NCBI GenBank assembly: GCA_022410635.1
Contig: JAJVDF010000018.1
Coordinates: forward strand, 431,549-495,548
Reading direction: 5' to 3'
DNA: 64,000 nt
Source of the DNA: Tretioscincus oriximinensis
Taxonomy: Eukaryota; Chordata; Lepidosauria; Squamata; Gymnophthalmidae
A program made the position numbers and the translations under genes. Shown here in pieces: positions 11,140 to 21,117 of this stretch (its first letter is position 1; each line of letters begins with the position of its first letter). The notes under the pieces were generated by a model. That model was given only the letters and a program-made list of their open reading frames with translations, had not been told where the DNA came from and did no database searches.

Positions 11140-11517
11140 CTGTGTGCAGACAGCTATTTTCTACCTTGTTCAGAGCACTGTGAGGAAGACTCGGGCATTC
11201 GTGCTAAGCATTTTTCAGCAGTCCACCTGTAATAAACACCATTTTTCCCGGAATTAACTATTGCTGGGATATTCAGACATCATTCTGGAGAGTCCCTGTG
11301 CTCTCGCCTCTGTGGCTGCGTGCATGCGTGTGCACAAATTTGACGTGCGAGGATAAAACAACCTAGAATGTGGCAGTTGTTTCTATAGGCTGCTGGGAGT
11401 TAAAAAACAAAACAAAAACCTTTAGTCTGCACTGTGAGGAGATGGAGGAGCGGTGTTACGGAATATACACGTTTGGTGTGCTTTATAGCGGTTTTTANGT
11501 TATGGTGCGCATGCAGC
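11140..11517 (+). mobile_element. hAT-like MITE (GGCTG ends) inserted in copy B
   Basis: It starts GGCTGTGTGCAGACAGC and ends GCGCATGCAGCC. The interior 'taataaacaccatttttccc' is shared with copies at 20880-21117 and 44700-44876 in opposite orientation. The flanks share CTAAG. Confidence 0.65.
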
Positions 11518-12521
11518 CTAAGTGCTACTAGTCCCTTTGGTGGACTTTCTACTAGACTAACACGGCTATTTCTCTGAAATTGACTAACATATTAGCTAGT
11601 AGGTTAAAAATACTTGCATTTTTAGTATCTCATTTTTTTACTTTTCAGAATTAACAAATGAGTGAAACTTTTTCTCTGGGAAGCATGAAAAGTAAGAATA
11701 CTACTTTTAAACTTGGAAGATACTTTTCTTTGCAATAATAAAGTTCCGNGAAAACAGAGTTTGTAAAGGGATCTTTGTTCAGTCTTGGCAGTTGCTTATC
11801 ATTATTGCTGGGAATAAAAAAGCCAGTTGAATTCATGAATATCGAGCTGAGTTTTCAGCATCGGATTAAAGTAGATTTATGCAGCAGGGCATTTCTGAAC
11901 CATGATATATAGCTTTTGAAGAANTCTAGAATTCTAGAATTACTTCTAGAATTGTACGACAACCCTTTGTATTCTACAACAGTTTTTTCCTGACGGGGCT
12001 TCCATTGTCACTGTTTTAATTTTTTAGAAGGACAACAACAACAAGAGGAGGAGGGGAAAGAGGAAGGGCCTAGGTTTCCCCAGCAGTTTCATTTTTAGCT
12101 CTGATAACCCAGTGCTGGGATTAATCTACAAAGAGAGAGAAAAAATGCCCAAACTATCACTATGCTTAAGTTTATCTTCTGATGGGTCATATGCTCCTTT
12201 TGAATGAGTTAAAGAAAACAGTTAGTTTCTTGGATGACTATTAAAGCAGCATCAGCAAAACTAAAATATTCATTGGAACTTTGTTATTTTGGAGGGAATG
12301 AAGTAGTCCACAAAGGGTACTTCTTATGAGTGAAAAATATTGTCATAATATTGCATAAATTAGAATAAAAGAAAGAATAATAGAGTGGCAAAAAAGGCAA
12401 ATGTCCTCTAAACAGAAGTATTCATCCTGTTCTACAAGATTGTTTTCACTGGACAGCGATCCTGGTTCCTAAGCTAAACAGGTAGTATGGAAAGCTGTGG
12501 CTGGTTTGAAAGCCATATATA
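11518..12521. other. End of Penelope-like copy B, then unannotated DNA
   Basis: The first 60 bases complete copy B. Three TTCTAGAA blocks lie at 11924-11951. The rest shows nothing recognisable. Confidence 0.5.
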
Positions 12522-12701
12522 CAGGGTGCTTCAAAAATGTATACACACTGTGAACTTCCATAGAAAATTTATTTACTGTTCTATTGTTCTACAAAGTTAA
12601 ATTTCAGGAAATTAGAAAGCTTAAAGTCCANTGTAAATAAAATGTAAATAACAAATGAGTACGAAGTTCAAAGTGTGTATACATTTTTTTGAAGCACCCT
12701 G
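12522..12701. mobile_element. mariner-like MITE with ~36-bp terminal inverted repeats
   Basis: The ends CAGGGTGCTTCAAAAATGTA and its near-perfect inverse bound 180 bp, with TA on both sides (12520-12521 and 12702-12703), as expected for Tc1/mariner elements. There is no transposase ORF. Confidence 0.88.
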
Positions 12702-12703
12702 TA

Positions 12704-12821
12704 TTACAAATCAGAAAACCTGGGAATTTAAATGCACACCCTTATATATAGTTTGAAAGCCATATATATATGGCTATATATAAGTGTGTGCATTTAAATT
12801 CCCAGATTTTCTGATTTGTAA
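12704..12821. repeat. Inverted repeat (hairpin) next to the mariner MITE
   Basis: Arms at 12704-12749 and about 12775-12821 are near-perfect inverse copies (TTACAAATCAGAAAA against its complement). They enclose the palindrome GCCATATATATATGGC. GTTTGAAAGCCATATATA also occurs at 12504-12521 and 12751-12768. Confidence 0.85.
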
Positions 12822-13069
12822 CATGTGGCAAGCCTAATTTAGTGCTATTCTCAAGTCACCTGTTCATGTTTTTTTCATTTGTTCAAATACTGTGTAGGAA
12901 GATCCCTCAGGNACAGTAAATTGAGGAGTAGCAATTTCTTGAAATGCAGTTATAAAATAATGCAGATTTTCCCGCAAGTGAATAAAGATGAGATGTTAAA
13001 AATAAGGAAGTCAGTAATACTTAGTGATGCGCCTAATAACAGTAATCTGCATTAATACAAAAAGCTGTT

Positions 13070-13680
13070 GTGTTTATTTGGGAAAGGATAGAAATATTCA
13101 ACAGCCACATGGATCTGAGACATAGGTTATCTACCGTCATCATCTGTGATTTCTTGAGCACTTCCACCATTAAATGCCACCACACCATCCTGCACATCCA
13201 CTGGACTGACTGCATCACCAACACCACAGTCCTCCAACAGGCAGAAATCTCCATTATTAAGGCTATGCTACTGAAAAAGCAGCTGTAATGGATGGGGCAC
13301 ATCCATAGGATGAAGGATCATTGCCTAACCAAGACTGTACTGTATGGAGTACTCAACCTTGGCCACCATGTCAGAAGGGCATGGAAGAAGAGATGCAAGG
13401 ACCTTCTGAAAAATAATCGCTTAATGTCTGCCATATTGATTGCTGTCAGTGGTCTGATCTAGCCACTGATTGTAGGGACTGGAGATATACCATCCATAAG
13501 GCTGCCACATCCTTTGAGAACTCATGCAGGGCTACCTTAAGAACAAAAGACAAAGATGCAAGAACAGGACACGACTACAGCACCATGTGCAAATAAGACC
13601 TTCCACTGCAGTCAGTGTGGCTGAATTGGCCTATCCCACATTGCCCTCATCAGACATGGACATCCCTTAATAAGAAACTT
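13070..13680 (+). pseudogene. Decayed LINE ORF2 C-terminal region
   Basis: The translation reads ...WTDCITNTTVLQQAEISI..., a stop, then WMGHIHRMKDHCLTKTVLYG and, after further stops, FHCSQCG with a spaced HxxxxxH-like end. This is the C-terminal arrangement (Q-L-R-W-x-G-H-x-x-R-M motif, then a zinc-finger-like end) of a vertebrate LINE family. Several in-frame stops show that it is dead. The family name is not certain. Confidence 0.65.
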
Positions 13681-14034
13681 CATTTGATGACATGGCATTA
13701 GAAGCTACAAAACTAAACAAAGGAACTTACATTTGTATTTAATTTGGATATTTTCTCAAAATAAATACTTCTGTTACATGAGGTGAGCCAGCTTTGGTGG
13801 CAGCACAGAAAAACTGTGACACCCACTGGATGAGAAAAGAACACAGATAATCTCAGATCTGCAAAATTGCCTCTTCCTGGGGTTAGTGCCGGAAATCGCA
13901 CTCATTTTAGTGACATTTTTACTCGTCCGAAGAAGTAAGACTTGGGGGTCTAGAGGCAGCAGCATTCTTCAGAGAGGTATCTCCTTTGGGGGGACGTTGA
14001 GAAGGCCACAGCAAAGAAGACAATCAACACATTA
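13681..14034. other. Unannotated DNA 3' of the OTOS-like gene
   Basis: No feature is recognised. Confidence 0.4.
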
Positions 14035-14040
14035 TTTATT
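14035..14040 (-). promoter_or_regulatory. Candidate poly(A) signal of the OTOS-like gene
   Basis: AATAAA on the minus strand, about 175 bp after the stop codon of the otospiralin-like gene. Confidence 0.5.
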
Positions 14041-14214
14041 CAGTTTTTAAAAAGATGCCTATTAAGTTTTGATTTTCTAATGAAAGAAATTACATTTGTA
14101 GCATTAGCCTTTTAAAATTGGAAAATANCTATACATTCAAACTGAAAGAAGTTGTGTAACAGCACAGTTTAGCTCATCTGAAGCCACATTGGCAGGGCTT
14201 GATTGCCAAGGAAG

Positions 14215-14399
14215 TTAATATTCATGATCTGGGACGTCGTATCCAAAAGTATTTCCAATTGGGTGCTGAGCAAAGAAGGTCCTGGCCATCTCATTGATTC
14301 TGTGATATGCCCCCAGGGTGCGAAAATACTCCACATATGCCCAGAAATCACTGTTTGAAAAAGGCCAGTAGGGCAAACTTGCAGGCTCTCTATAAAGAT
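14215..14399 (-). CDS. OTOS: Otospiralin-like protein, last exon
   Basis: This exon encodes about 60 of the 85 residues of an otospiralin-family protein. Read on the minus strand after a TTTTGTTATAG acceptor, it gives LPYWPFSNSDFWAYVEYF, then LGAYHRINEMARTFFAQHP and ends VPDHEY. The human otospiralin core has the same pattern (PYWPFS-SDFW-YV, LGAY, MARTFF, LG/IG, VP). Otospiralin is a small secreted protein made by fibrocytes of the cochlear spiral limbus and ligament, needed for normal hearing in mammals; its biochemical role is unknown. The gene lies tail to tail with ADIPOQ, about 11.7 kb apart. No disabling mutation is seen. It could be the OTOS orthologue or a reptile otospiralin-like paralogue, so the symbol is provisional. 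Confidence 0.88.
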
Positions 14400-14529
14400 C
14401 TATAACAAAATAAAAACATCATTTCAGTACTCAATGATTTTTTAAAAAAATTCTACACACAGCACTGTTTTAAGGAATAAAAATTCTTAGAACTTGGCAG
14501 AATGGCAGCTGTCTCTTGTAAGAAAAATA

Positions 14530-14748
14530 ATGGTGCAGGGATTAAGAATAGGCCTTTCAACAGAGAGGTAATTTGTTCGAGGCATGGAGAAGGGTTAACC
14601 CCCTTTAGTGGCTTCAGCTTCAGCCTGGTTGAAAGTGAGCAATTGCAAGTAAATATGTACTATCACCTCAATGTGATGGGGAAGATAGAGTGTAAGCCTT
14701 TGGACAGAAAGTCCCTTTGGGTAAGAAAAGCGGTGTGTAAAAACCCAG
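14530..14748 (+). mobile_element. tRNA-derived SINE, type 3 ('caacagagaggt' head)
   Basis: It shares 'tttcaacagagaggt' with copies at 29300 and 51670, and the body and 3' end ('gtccctttgggtaagaaaag') with type 1. Its tail is the long TTC tract that follows. It sits antisense in the OTOS-like intron. Confidence 0.7.
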
Positions 14749-14891
14749 TTCTTCTTCTTCTTCTTCTTCTTCTTCTTCTTCTTCTTCTTCTTCTTCTTCT
14801 TCTTCTTCTTCTTCTTCTTCTTCTTCTTCTTCTTCTTCTTCTTNCTTCTTCTTCTTCTTCTTCTTCTTCTTCTTCTTCTTCTTCTTCTTCT

Positions 14892-14934
<43 letters not shown>

Positions 14935-15070
14935 CTGCTGCTTCTGCTTCCGCTGCTTTTTCTTTTTCTTTTTCTTTTTCTTTTTCTCCTCCTCCTCCTT
15001 CTCCTTCTCCTTCTTCTTTTTCCTTTTCCTCTTCCTCTACCTCTTCTTCTTCTTCCTCTTCTTCTTCTTT
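14749..15070 (+). repeat. Long (TTC)n / (TGC)n / CT-rich microsatellite
   Basis: About 49 TTC units (one N at 14844) are followed by about a dozen TGC units near 14897-14932. Mixed pyrimidine repeats then run to 15070. It lies between two SINEs and is evidently grown from the SINE tail. It is inside the last intron of the OTOS-like gene, where the transcript would read GAA/GCA. Confidence 0.97.
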
Positions 15071-15072
15071 TT

Positions 15073-15207
15073 GCACAAATAGCTCAGTTGCTAAGAAGAC
15101 GGTCTTCCATCTGGGAGATCAGGTTTCAAAGCCCTGTGTCAGACATGGGGAAGGGTGAGTGCCTTCCACTAGCCTACAGATCTAGCCAACACAGCTATTC
15201 GAAAGAG
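15073..15207 (+). mobile_element. SINE type 1, 5' part only
   Basis: The tRNA-like head 'gcacaaatagctcagttgct', the B-box GGTTTCAAAGCCC and the body to 'acagctattcgaaag' are present. The copy then stops where an inverted CR1 fragment begins. Confidence 0.8.
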
Positions 15208-15475
15208 ATGCAAATTCATAATTTGCATATCAATTAGATAAATGAGTACCATCATTAACTTGATGGTCGAAAAATTTACCCTTATAAGCCGCTCTGGGGT
15301 ATAAAAACTCTTTTGGAAGTAAATTCCATAAATCAATGACCTTCTGGGTGTAATAATACTTTCCCTTGTTTGTCCCAACTCTTCTGCCCATCAGCTTCAA
15401 GGAATGCCCCCTGATCCTAGTGCTATGTGATATAGAAAACACTTCAATGAAATAACCTCTTAAAAGTTCACCTTT
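15208..15475 (-). mobile_element. CR1-type LINE fragment
   Basis: The minus strand encodes STRIRGHSLKLMGRRVGTNK and TQKVIDLWNLLP, the same ORF end as at 4877 and 22270. The copy is truncated after this point. Confidence 0.75.
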
Positions 15476-15548
15476 ACAAGTAATAATTTTTTTAATTTTA
15501 AAAGTACCAGTGATTTGAGCAGAGGAAATAATAAAAAAAAGTTTTTAC

Positions 15549-15575
15549 CTTCAGCACCTTGAATTGGCCTGGCAT
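15549..15575 (-). CDS. OTOS: Otospiralin-like protein, middle micro-exon (27 bp)
   Basis: On the minus strand the exon lies between TATATTTACAG and GTAAAAA. It encodes D(A)RPIQGAE with split codons at both ends, joining exon 1 (phase 1) to the last exon (phase 1) without a frame break. The content resembles the AKPVQEEGDPY stretch after the human signal peptide. Being only nine codons long, the exon is invisible to ORF scanning. Confidence 0.8.
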
Positions 15576-15974
15576 CTGTAAATATACAAGAGNTTTAATG
15601 TGAATTTTCCCATCACAAACTAACAATGAATATAATTGCTGGAGCTGCTCTTCCTTCTTTCCTTTCTCTTTCTTCTTTCATCTGCAATGGAATAATGGCT
15701 CTTTGTTTTCACTCTTATCTATCAATTTTAAAAAATATATTAGTTTGGATAAGTAAGCCAAGTGGTCTAGCAAAATCTATTAGTCTAACAAATTTTTTCT
15801 CTTTGCTAAATCTCTAAGATGCTACTAAATTTCCTTGCTTACTCATCTGCCAATGTTCATTATAATTTTCGATCATGAAAAACAACAGATTACTCATATT
15901 CTTATTTTGTTTAATTTTAATACATATACCAATGTAGAAAAAAACCTAATTAAAGAAATAAGCAGTAAAGGTAC

Positions 15975-16020
15975 CTGTTAGTGCCAAAACACAGATGCAA
16001 ACTATACAAAGTATCTTCAT
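15975..16020 (-). CDS. OTOS: Otospiralin-like protein, first coding exon (signal peptide)
   Basis: The ATG at 16020-16018 opens MKILCIVCICVLALT, a short hydrophobic signal peptide, ending in a CAG/GTACCT donor (15975/15974). The three exons add to 258 bp, 85 codons plus stop, against 89 aa in human otospiralin. A strong candidate acceptor (TTTTCCTTCAAG) lies 38 bp 5' of the ATG and ends at 16059, so a non-coding first exon further right is likely. Its position is not determined. Confidence 0.82.
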
Positions 16021-16058
16021 CTTCTTGAAAGGAATGATTTGATTTCAACTGCAGTTTA

Positions 16059-18259
16059 CTTGAAGGAAAATAAAATAAAAATAAAATCAGATTATTATTT
16101 TTACTGTACTAAGTAAACTTTTTGTTTACTTCCTTCTATTTACTTACAAATTGCAAACATTTAAAGAAGACTGCCTTTTGTTATTGCCTTCCTTTCCTGC
16201 ATGTCATTGGAAGCCTTTCAGATGACTTACTATAAGTTTCGATAGTTTCTGTTCAATAGAAGAGTTCTGTTCTGTCAACAGCAGAATCCTGAATGAGCTT
16301 CGACTGCTTGAAATCAGCTTACTGTTCTTAAAAAGTCTGAAGGGGAGTTTTTGAAGGGAAGAAACGTCACTTTCTTAGCACACCAATCTGATTTTGATAT
16401 CCTTAACCTTGAAACGTTTGTGTGTGGGATCAACAACCATTTTGTAAGCCAGTTGTAAGCTGCTACAGCGATGAGGGGGAAATGTACAAATTATAGTCCA
16501 GTTATGGAATCTGCACATGTCCTGGATTATGTTACAAAATAAAATGTATTTCTCTTTAAGTCTCTGGAAAATATTTTTATATTAAGATGTATCCAAAATA
16601 TACTGCTAAACAAGGAACAACAGAATAAAAGCTTTGCAAATAATTTTTGATGCATCCAAGAAAAATATAGGTCATAGTATTTGAATTCCAATTGATCTGT
16701 TCCTCCTGAATTATATGATGGCAGCAAAGTTCTGCTCTGGTGCTACATCTGTGTTAGGCAGCTTCCATACCTACGGAACTTGAAGGGTCCCCTGCATTGC
16801 TGTCTGTAGTGGTTGGTTTCATGGAACATCGTATGATCAGTGCAGCCATCTAGGCAGTTCCTGGGCTTCCTGAGAGACCTACAGTTCACACTTCAGCCCT
16901 TGGCTTGCCAACTTTCTGCTTCTCTTGGTTCTGAAACTGGATAGACAATTGCTGCAGCTAGTCAGAGATGAATGCCTAGTTGTTGTTGTTGTTGCTTGGT
17001 TGGCCATAGTGGTGCCGATGACATTAGTCTCTGCCCAACAGCCAGGATGGACCCACTCTAGCTCCAGTCTTATGGAAGTGCAATCAGTGTTAAGATTTGA
17101 CTTTCACCTTTACGATACAGTTATGGGGTACGTAAGCAGTGTGTGTGTGTGTTGGGGGGTGCACGTGAATTTGTTCTTCTCTGGGAAGATTGAGATTGCA
17201 GTTTGTGGCTTATGTGGATGATTCTTTACACCGATATAGCCAGATTATAGATCACCTCAAATTTTAGTACAAAATTTAATTGGGTTATGAATTACATTCC
17301 TCAATAGTTCAGTTTATTTTCTACAAGTGGATAAATAAGGTGGCATAGAATGGTTTAGCATTTTAGAAATAATGGAATAGTTGAAATAAGCAATTCTCTG
17401 ATCTAGTTTAGGCAGTAAAAGCCTTGTTCTGTAGATTGATGTCTGGACCAAGAAAACTTATTATTAAACTAAGCTTTTTTGGCTCCAGCAAACATAACTT
17501 AGGTATTGCTACAGATTTGCTGGAGGATGTGTGTGGAGGCAGATGGAGGGAGACCTGCAATAAAAACAGTTTCGCAGCTAACAGAAGATTATTGCATTCT
17601 GCTTCAGGGACAGGTTATGCTTAGGAAGACAGGTGCATGTCTGTAAGCTCATATAATATTATTCATCCCTAGGTAAAGGCTAAATCAGCAGATGGTTGGT
17701 TCTTTGCCTTGTGTTCATGTGGCTTATTTTGTGAGAAAACTTTTAATTCTACCACTGTTTTTTGATCACCAGTATGATTCAAAAGTGAAAGCCCAGAATG
17801 TCCTAATGGCAGAAGTTAGCCTTGAGAACCACTTTATCTAAAATGCCTAAACTGCGAGAGGACAATACACTTTAGTAATGGTGTTATTGTTTTCCTTGAA
17901 TTGCATCAGAGTGACAAATATGGATAAACTTTCATATCCTTCTATAACTCTCTCTTTTGTAATTCCTAAACTTGCATAAACNTTTTAGCCCTAATGCAGA
18001 ATAAGGTTCTCAAATACGATAAAGTGCTGTTCCAACACAAACCTTTAATCCATCTTCAGTCTTGAAGAACTGGCCTAATGTGCAGCGGTGGTGGGTCCTG
18101 TTCTTCAGCACTGAAGATGAATTAAAATTAAAAGTTGAAACAGCATAAGGTTGTCTTCATATTAAAAATATCTGCTTCTGTCCTTTCCTGGCAGACATGA
18201 TTATGAATATTCAGACTTCAGGGTCACCTGAAATAAAGGCAGAAAGTAGTGGCAGCAAA
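16059..18259. other. Intergenic DNA 5' of the OTOS-like gene
   Basis: This stretch probably contains the promoter and any non-coding first exon of the OTOS-like gene, but I cannot place them. No other gene or clear repeat is seen. Confidence 0.4.
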
Positions 18260-18612
18260 TCTGTGTTCGTGGGGTTCAGCGAACACTCAGAGATTAAAAT
18301 CAATTATAAAATCTCTTTTCATAGAGGAGCTGACAACAAATCANAAAGCTCCAGGCAGCTTTTTTAATTGGCAAAAGGGGTTGCCAATCCCTGAACCAAT
18401 GGGATGGCTGCCTAAGAGGCTACAGTNTCTCTTTCAGTTTCCGTAGAGGTGCCATTTTGTATTGACATTCAACTTGCAGACAGAGAGAGACCGGTAAGTG
18501 CCTGAATGTGCCTCCTTCCAGCCNCTTTCCTAACTTTGCTGAGGCTGGAGGAATCTGCGCCCCCGCCCCCCCAAGCCCCAAACTGCACCAGCCACCACTG
18601 ACAAAACGTTAA
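18260..18612 (+). repeat. Unknown interspersed repeat, copy 1
   Basis: It matches 28435-28815 in the opposite orientation along its whole length. Shared stretches include 'gccattttgtattgacattc', 'gagagaccggtaagtgcctg' and 'tttgctgaggctggagga'. No ORF is conserved. It contains a consensus splice-donor-like CCGGTAAGT near 18490. The class is not recognised. Confidence 0.8.
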
Positions 18613-19264
18613 TCTGTTTACAAAAGTCCTGTTCTTAACTAAGCTGGCATAATCATCAGGTTGGGACTTTTTACTCTATGCTGAGAGAGCTTCCACTTCT
18701 ATCAGTGGTTTCTACGTCTCTTGTTTCTCCAGCTAAATTGCAAGATGACAGTATATTTCTAATCTAGTAATGGTGTTATTTATTCAGTGAATCGCACCAA
18801 AGTCAAATTTAGATAATCTGAGAAGCTGCAAACTGTTGAAAAACTGGATAAGAAGGAGAGGATGAAATTTCTCTCTTCCTGCAGTTTTTGAATATCAAGA
18901 CTCCAAGCTGACTGTAATGAAATGCAGTTGGATGAAAACTACTATGAACTTGAAGACTCTTTTTAGCTTATTATATTGGATTTTAAAGCTATTTTCTATA
19001 CATTTTTATGTTTATTTAAATTCCTGATATGATCTGGTATTTTTTACTAATCAATAAAGTTTTATTTACTTACTATTGTTAAAGAACTGTGGTCAAATGG
19101 ATACAGCAACTGACCAAAATAGAAGATTCACTTTTGTTGATCAATGTGGAAAGGATTTTTATTATATGGTTTGAAAAAGATGGTTCCTTCCTCTAGGAAG
19201 AAGTTTTTCAATGTATGTTGGTTGGACCTCACAAGTCCAAAACATGGTAAATAGGAAAGTCTAC
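18613..19264. other. Unannotated DNA
   Basis: Nothing recognised. An AATAAA lies near 19053. Confidence 0.4.
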
Positions 19265-19269
19265 AATGC

Positions 19270-19362
19270 TTATATAGTCCTGCAAAGGGGCCAGCAGCAC
19301 TTTGAGACTAATAGGAGAAAAGTGGGTGGCATAAGCTTTCGTAGACACGTCTACTTCTACTT
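19270..19362 (-). mobile_element. Penelope-like 3' repeat, copy D
   Basis: Minus-strand GTAGACGTGTCTACGAAAGC followed by 'ttatgccacccacttttctc' and 'attagtctcaaagtgctgct'. Confidence 0.6.
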
Positions 19363-20254
19363 TTATCCACTTTTGTGGGTTATGGTTACTTACAACATGT
19401 TTTGAAATAGGCAGGTTGCAGAAAAGTCAGGATCAAAAATGGAAAGTAATACTGTATATAGATGGGTAGATTGACAGATGAATGATAGACTGATTCCAAG
19501 TCCACTTGATGTTAAGTGCCATTATGCTTATTCTCTTGTTGTCTGTGATAAACAGGGGCCATTCTCATTTGTGATGTGTGGCATTTTTCAACCCGAAAGA
19601 AAATTCAGGGTTCATCCAGGCTGTTTCCTGTTTTAACACATTCTTTTTTACACTGCTCTAAAGGACATCACATGAAATGATCTCTTGTCTTTGCAATTAA
19701 ATTTTTCCAAAATTCCTTGCTTGTCATTGGATAACCCATATTCCAGCCAATTAATTCTGATTCGCTGATGACTCTCCTGGTTCCTGCATGATTATTTCAC
19801 AGAAAGAATGACATCTGAGTTTGTTGGGAGGCTGTTAGTACTGTGCCATGCATGCTTAATACACAACCACTTTTTTCCATGTAAATTCTACATGATTATA
19901 TAGAAGATTGTTTTCCTGTAATTGCAAGTAATCACTGCAGTTTTGGGACTATAAGATGCACACGTCTGTGTGTGTGTATGTGTGGAGGGGGGATGGCTTT
20001 ACGTCTTGTGGAGTGAAAGTAGCTTGATTTCTATAGCAACAAAACCACAGCTTTNCTATTCATTGACTGCCACTGAATTTGGTGCCACACCTGACAAGAT
20101 CATATCATAGCAGTAAAACAAAACCATTTTTTTTCTTATTTTCCTCCTTTAATGGTCAGTTATGTCTTATAGTGCAAAAAATGAAGGTATGGCAATAATT
20201 TGCTGTGCATCAGTCCACACAGTACCAATGTAGCATCATAGAGTAAAGTAGAAT

Positions 20255-20412
20255 TAGACTAAATCACTTTAGTGCACCTCTTTAACCTGGCCTTTGGCTG
20301 AAAAAAAGCGCTTTCTTCCTTATTGCACACTACTGTTATTTTTTAACATGTTAATTATGTTTTTATTCTTAACCACTCTGAGACCTTTGGGTATAGGGCA
20401 GTATAGAAATGC
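20255..20412 (+). repeat. SINE/LINE 3'-end repeat ('gggcagtatagaaatg')
   Basis: It shares 'cctggcctttggctgaaaaa' and 'ctgagacctttgggtatagg' with the inverse copies at 23018, 46070 and 62752. The end motif GGGCAGTATAGAAATG is typical of CR1/L2-mobilised repeats. Confidence 0.65.
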
Positions 20413-20417
20413 AAACA

Positions 20418-20880
20418 ATTTCAGCTCGGCAAANCGATGAGCAGCATTGACAGACGTCCTGATCTCCACGTAGCAGCCCCTCAAAGCANGCGGAGGAGCT
20501 CGGCAAAACGATGAGCAGCATTGACAGATGTCCTGATCTCCAGGTAGCAGCCCCCCAAAGCAGGGGAAGGCTTCTCNTGACACGCAGCTGGCTCCGCCGC
20601 ATTGCTTTGGCTGTGCCCTCCTTCCAGCCATCCCTTTGCCTGCTTTTGGGGGCTGCTGCCTGGAGATCAGCTTGGCGAAATGAAGGGGCACATTGACAGA
20701 CATCCTGTCAACCTCCCTACCTCCTCCTCCTCACCTCAGCCGAACCATTTGACAANGCTGATCTCCNGGCAGCAGCCCCCTAAAGGTGGAGGGCAGCCTG
20801 GGCTGAGGAAAAGGTGGGCAGATTTCCCAGGCAAAGCAAGGAGATGGCNCTTCCTCCTGTCATCTCGTTCCTCCTGTCTC
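20418..20880. repeat. GC-rich accordion repeat block 1
   Basis: A unit of about 70 bp ('gatgagcagcattgacagac', 'gtcctgatctcc') occurs twice in tandem at about 20427-20496 and 20497-20565. Its parts then recur inverted ('gggggctgctgcctggagat' near 20648). The same pieces in another order form the block at 52865-53260. Short reading frames through it are not conserved and contain ambiguous bases, so I do not call a gene. Confidence 0.75.
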
Positions 20881-21117
20881 TCGCACTAAAAATGTTCACA
20901 CGGGAGAGGAAGGGAGGTGGTCATGAAATGACGGAGCTTGGCTACGAGATTTCAGAGGTTCTCCGCAATGATGCCTGATTATCCCAGCAATAGTTTATAC
21001 CAGGATAAATGGTGTTTATTGCGGAAGGACTGCTGAAACATGCTTAACATGTGTGCCCTGACCTTCCTTANGTCGCTACAACTGAGGAATAAAATAGCTG
21101 TGTGAACACAGCCTTAA
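20881..21117 (-). mobile_element. hAT-like MITE end, same family as 11140-11517
   Basis: The minus-strand end GGCTGTGTTCACACAGCTAT is followed by the shared interior 'gcaataaacaccatttatcc'. The GC-rich block to its left may be this element's interior. Confidence 0.65.

Noticed and set aside
14169..14351. A 60-aa minus-strand frame over the OTOS-like last exon
   Set aside because: It is out of frame with the otospiralin reading, which matches the family and has proper splice sites.
14663..15076. Long Glu/Arg-rich (minus) and Leu/Ser-rich (plus) reading frames
   Set aside because: They are translations of the TTC/GAA microsatellite and have no start context or conserved flank.
20320..20889. 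Overlapping frames in GC-rich DNA on both strands
   Set aside because: They cover the accordion repeat, contain Ns, and the related block at 53 kb does not keep the frames.
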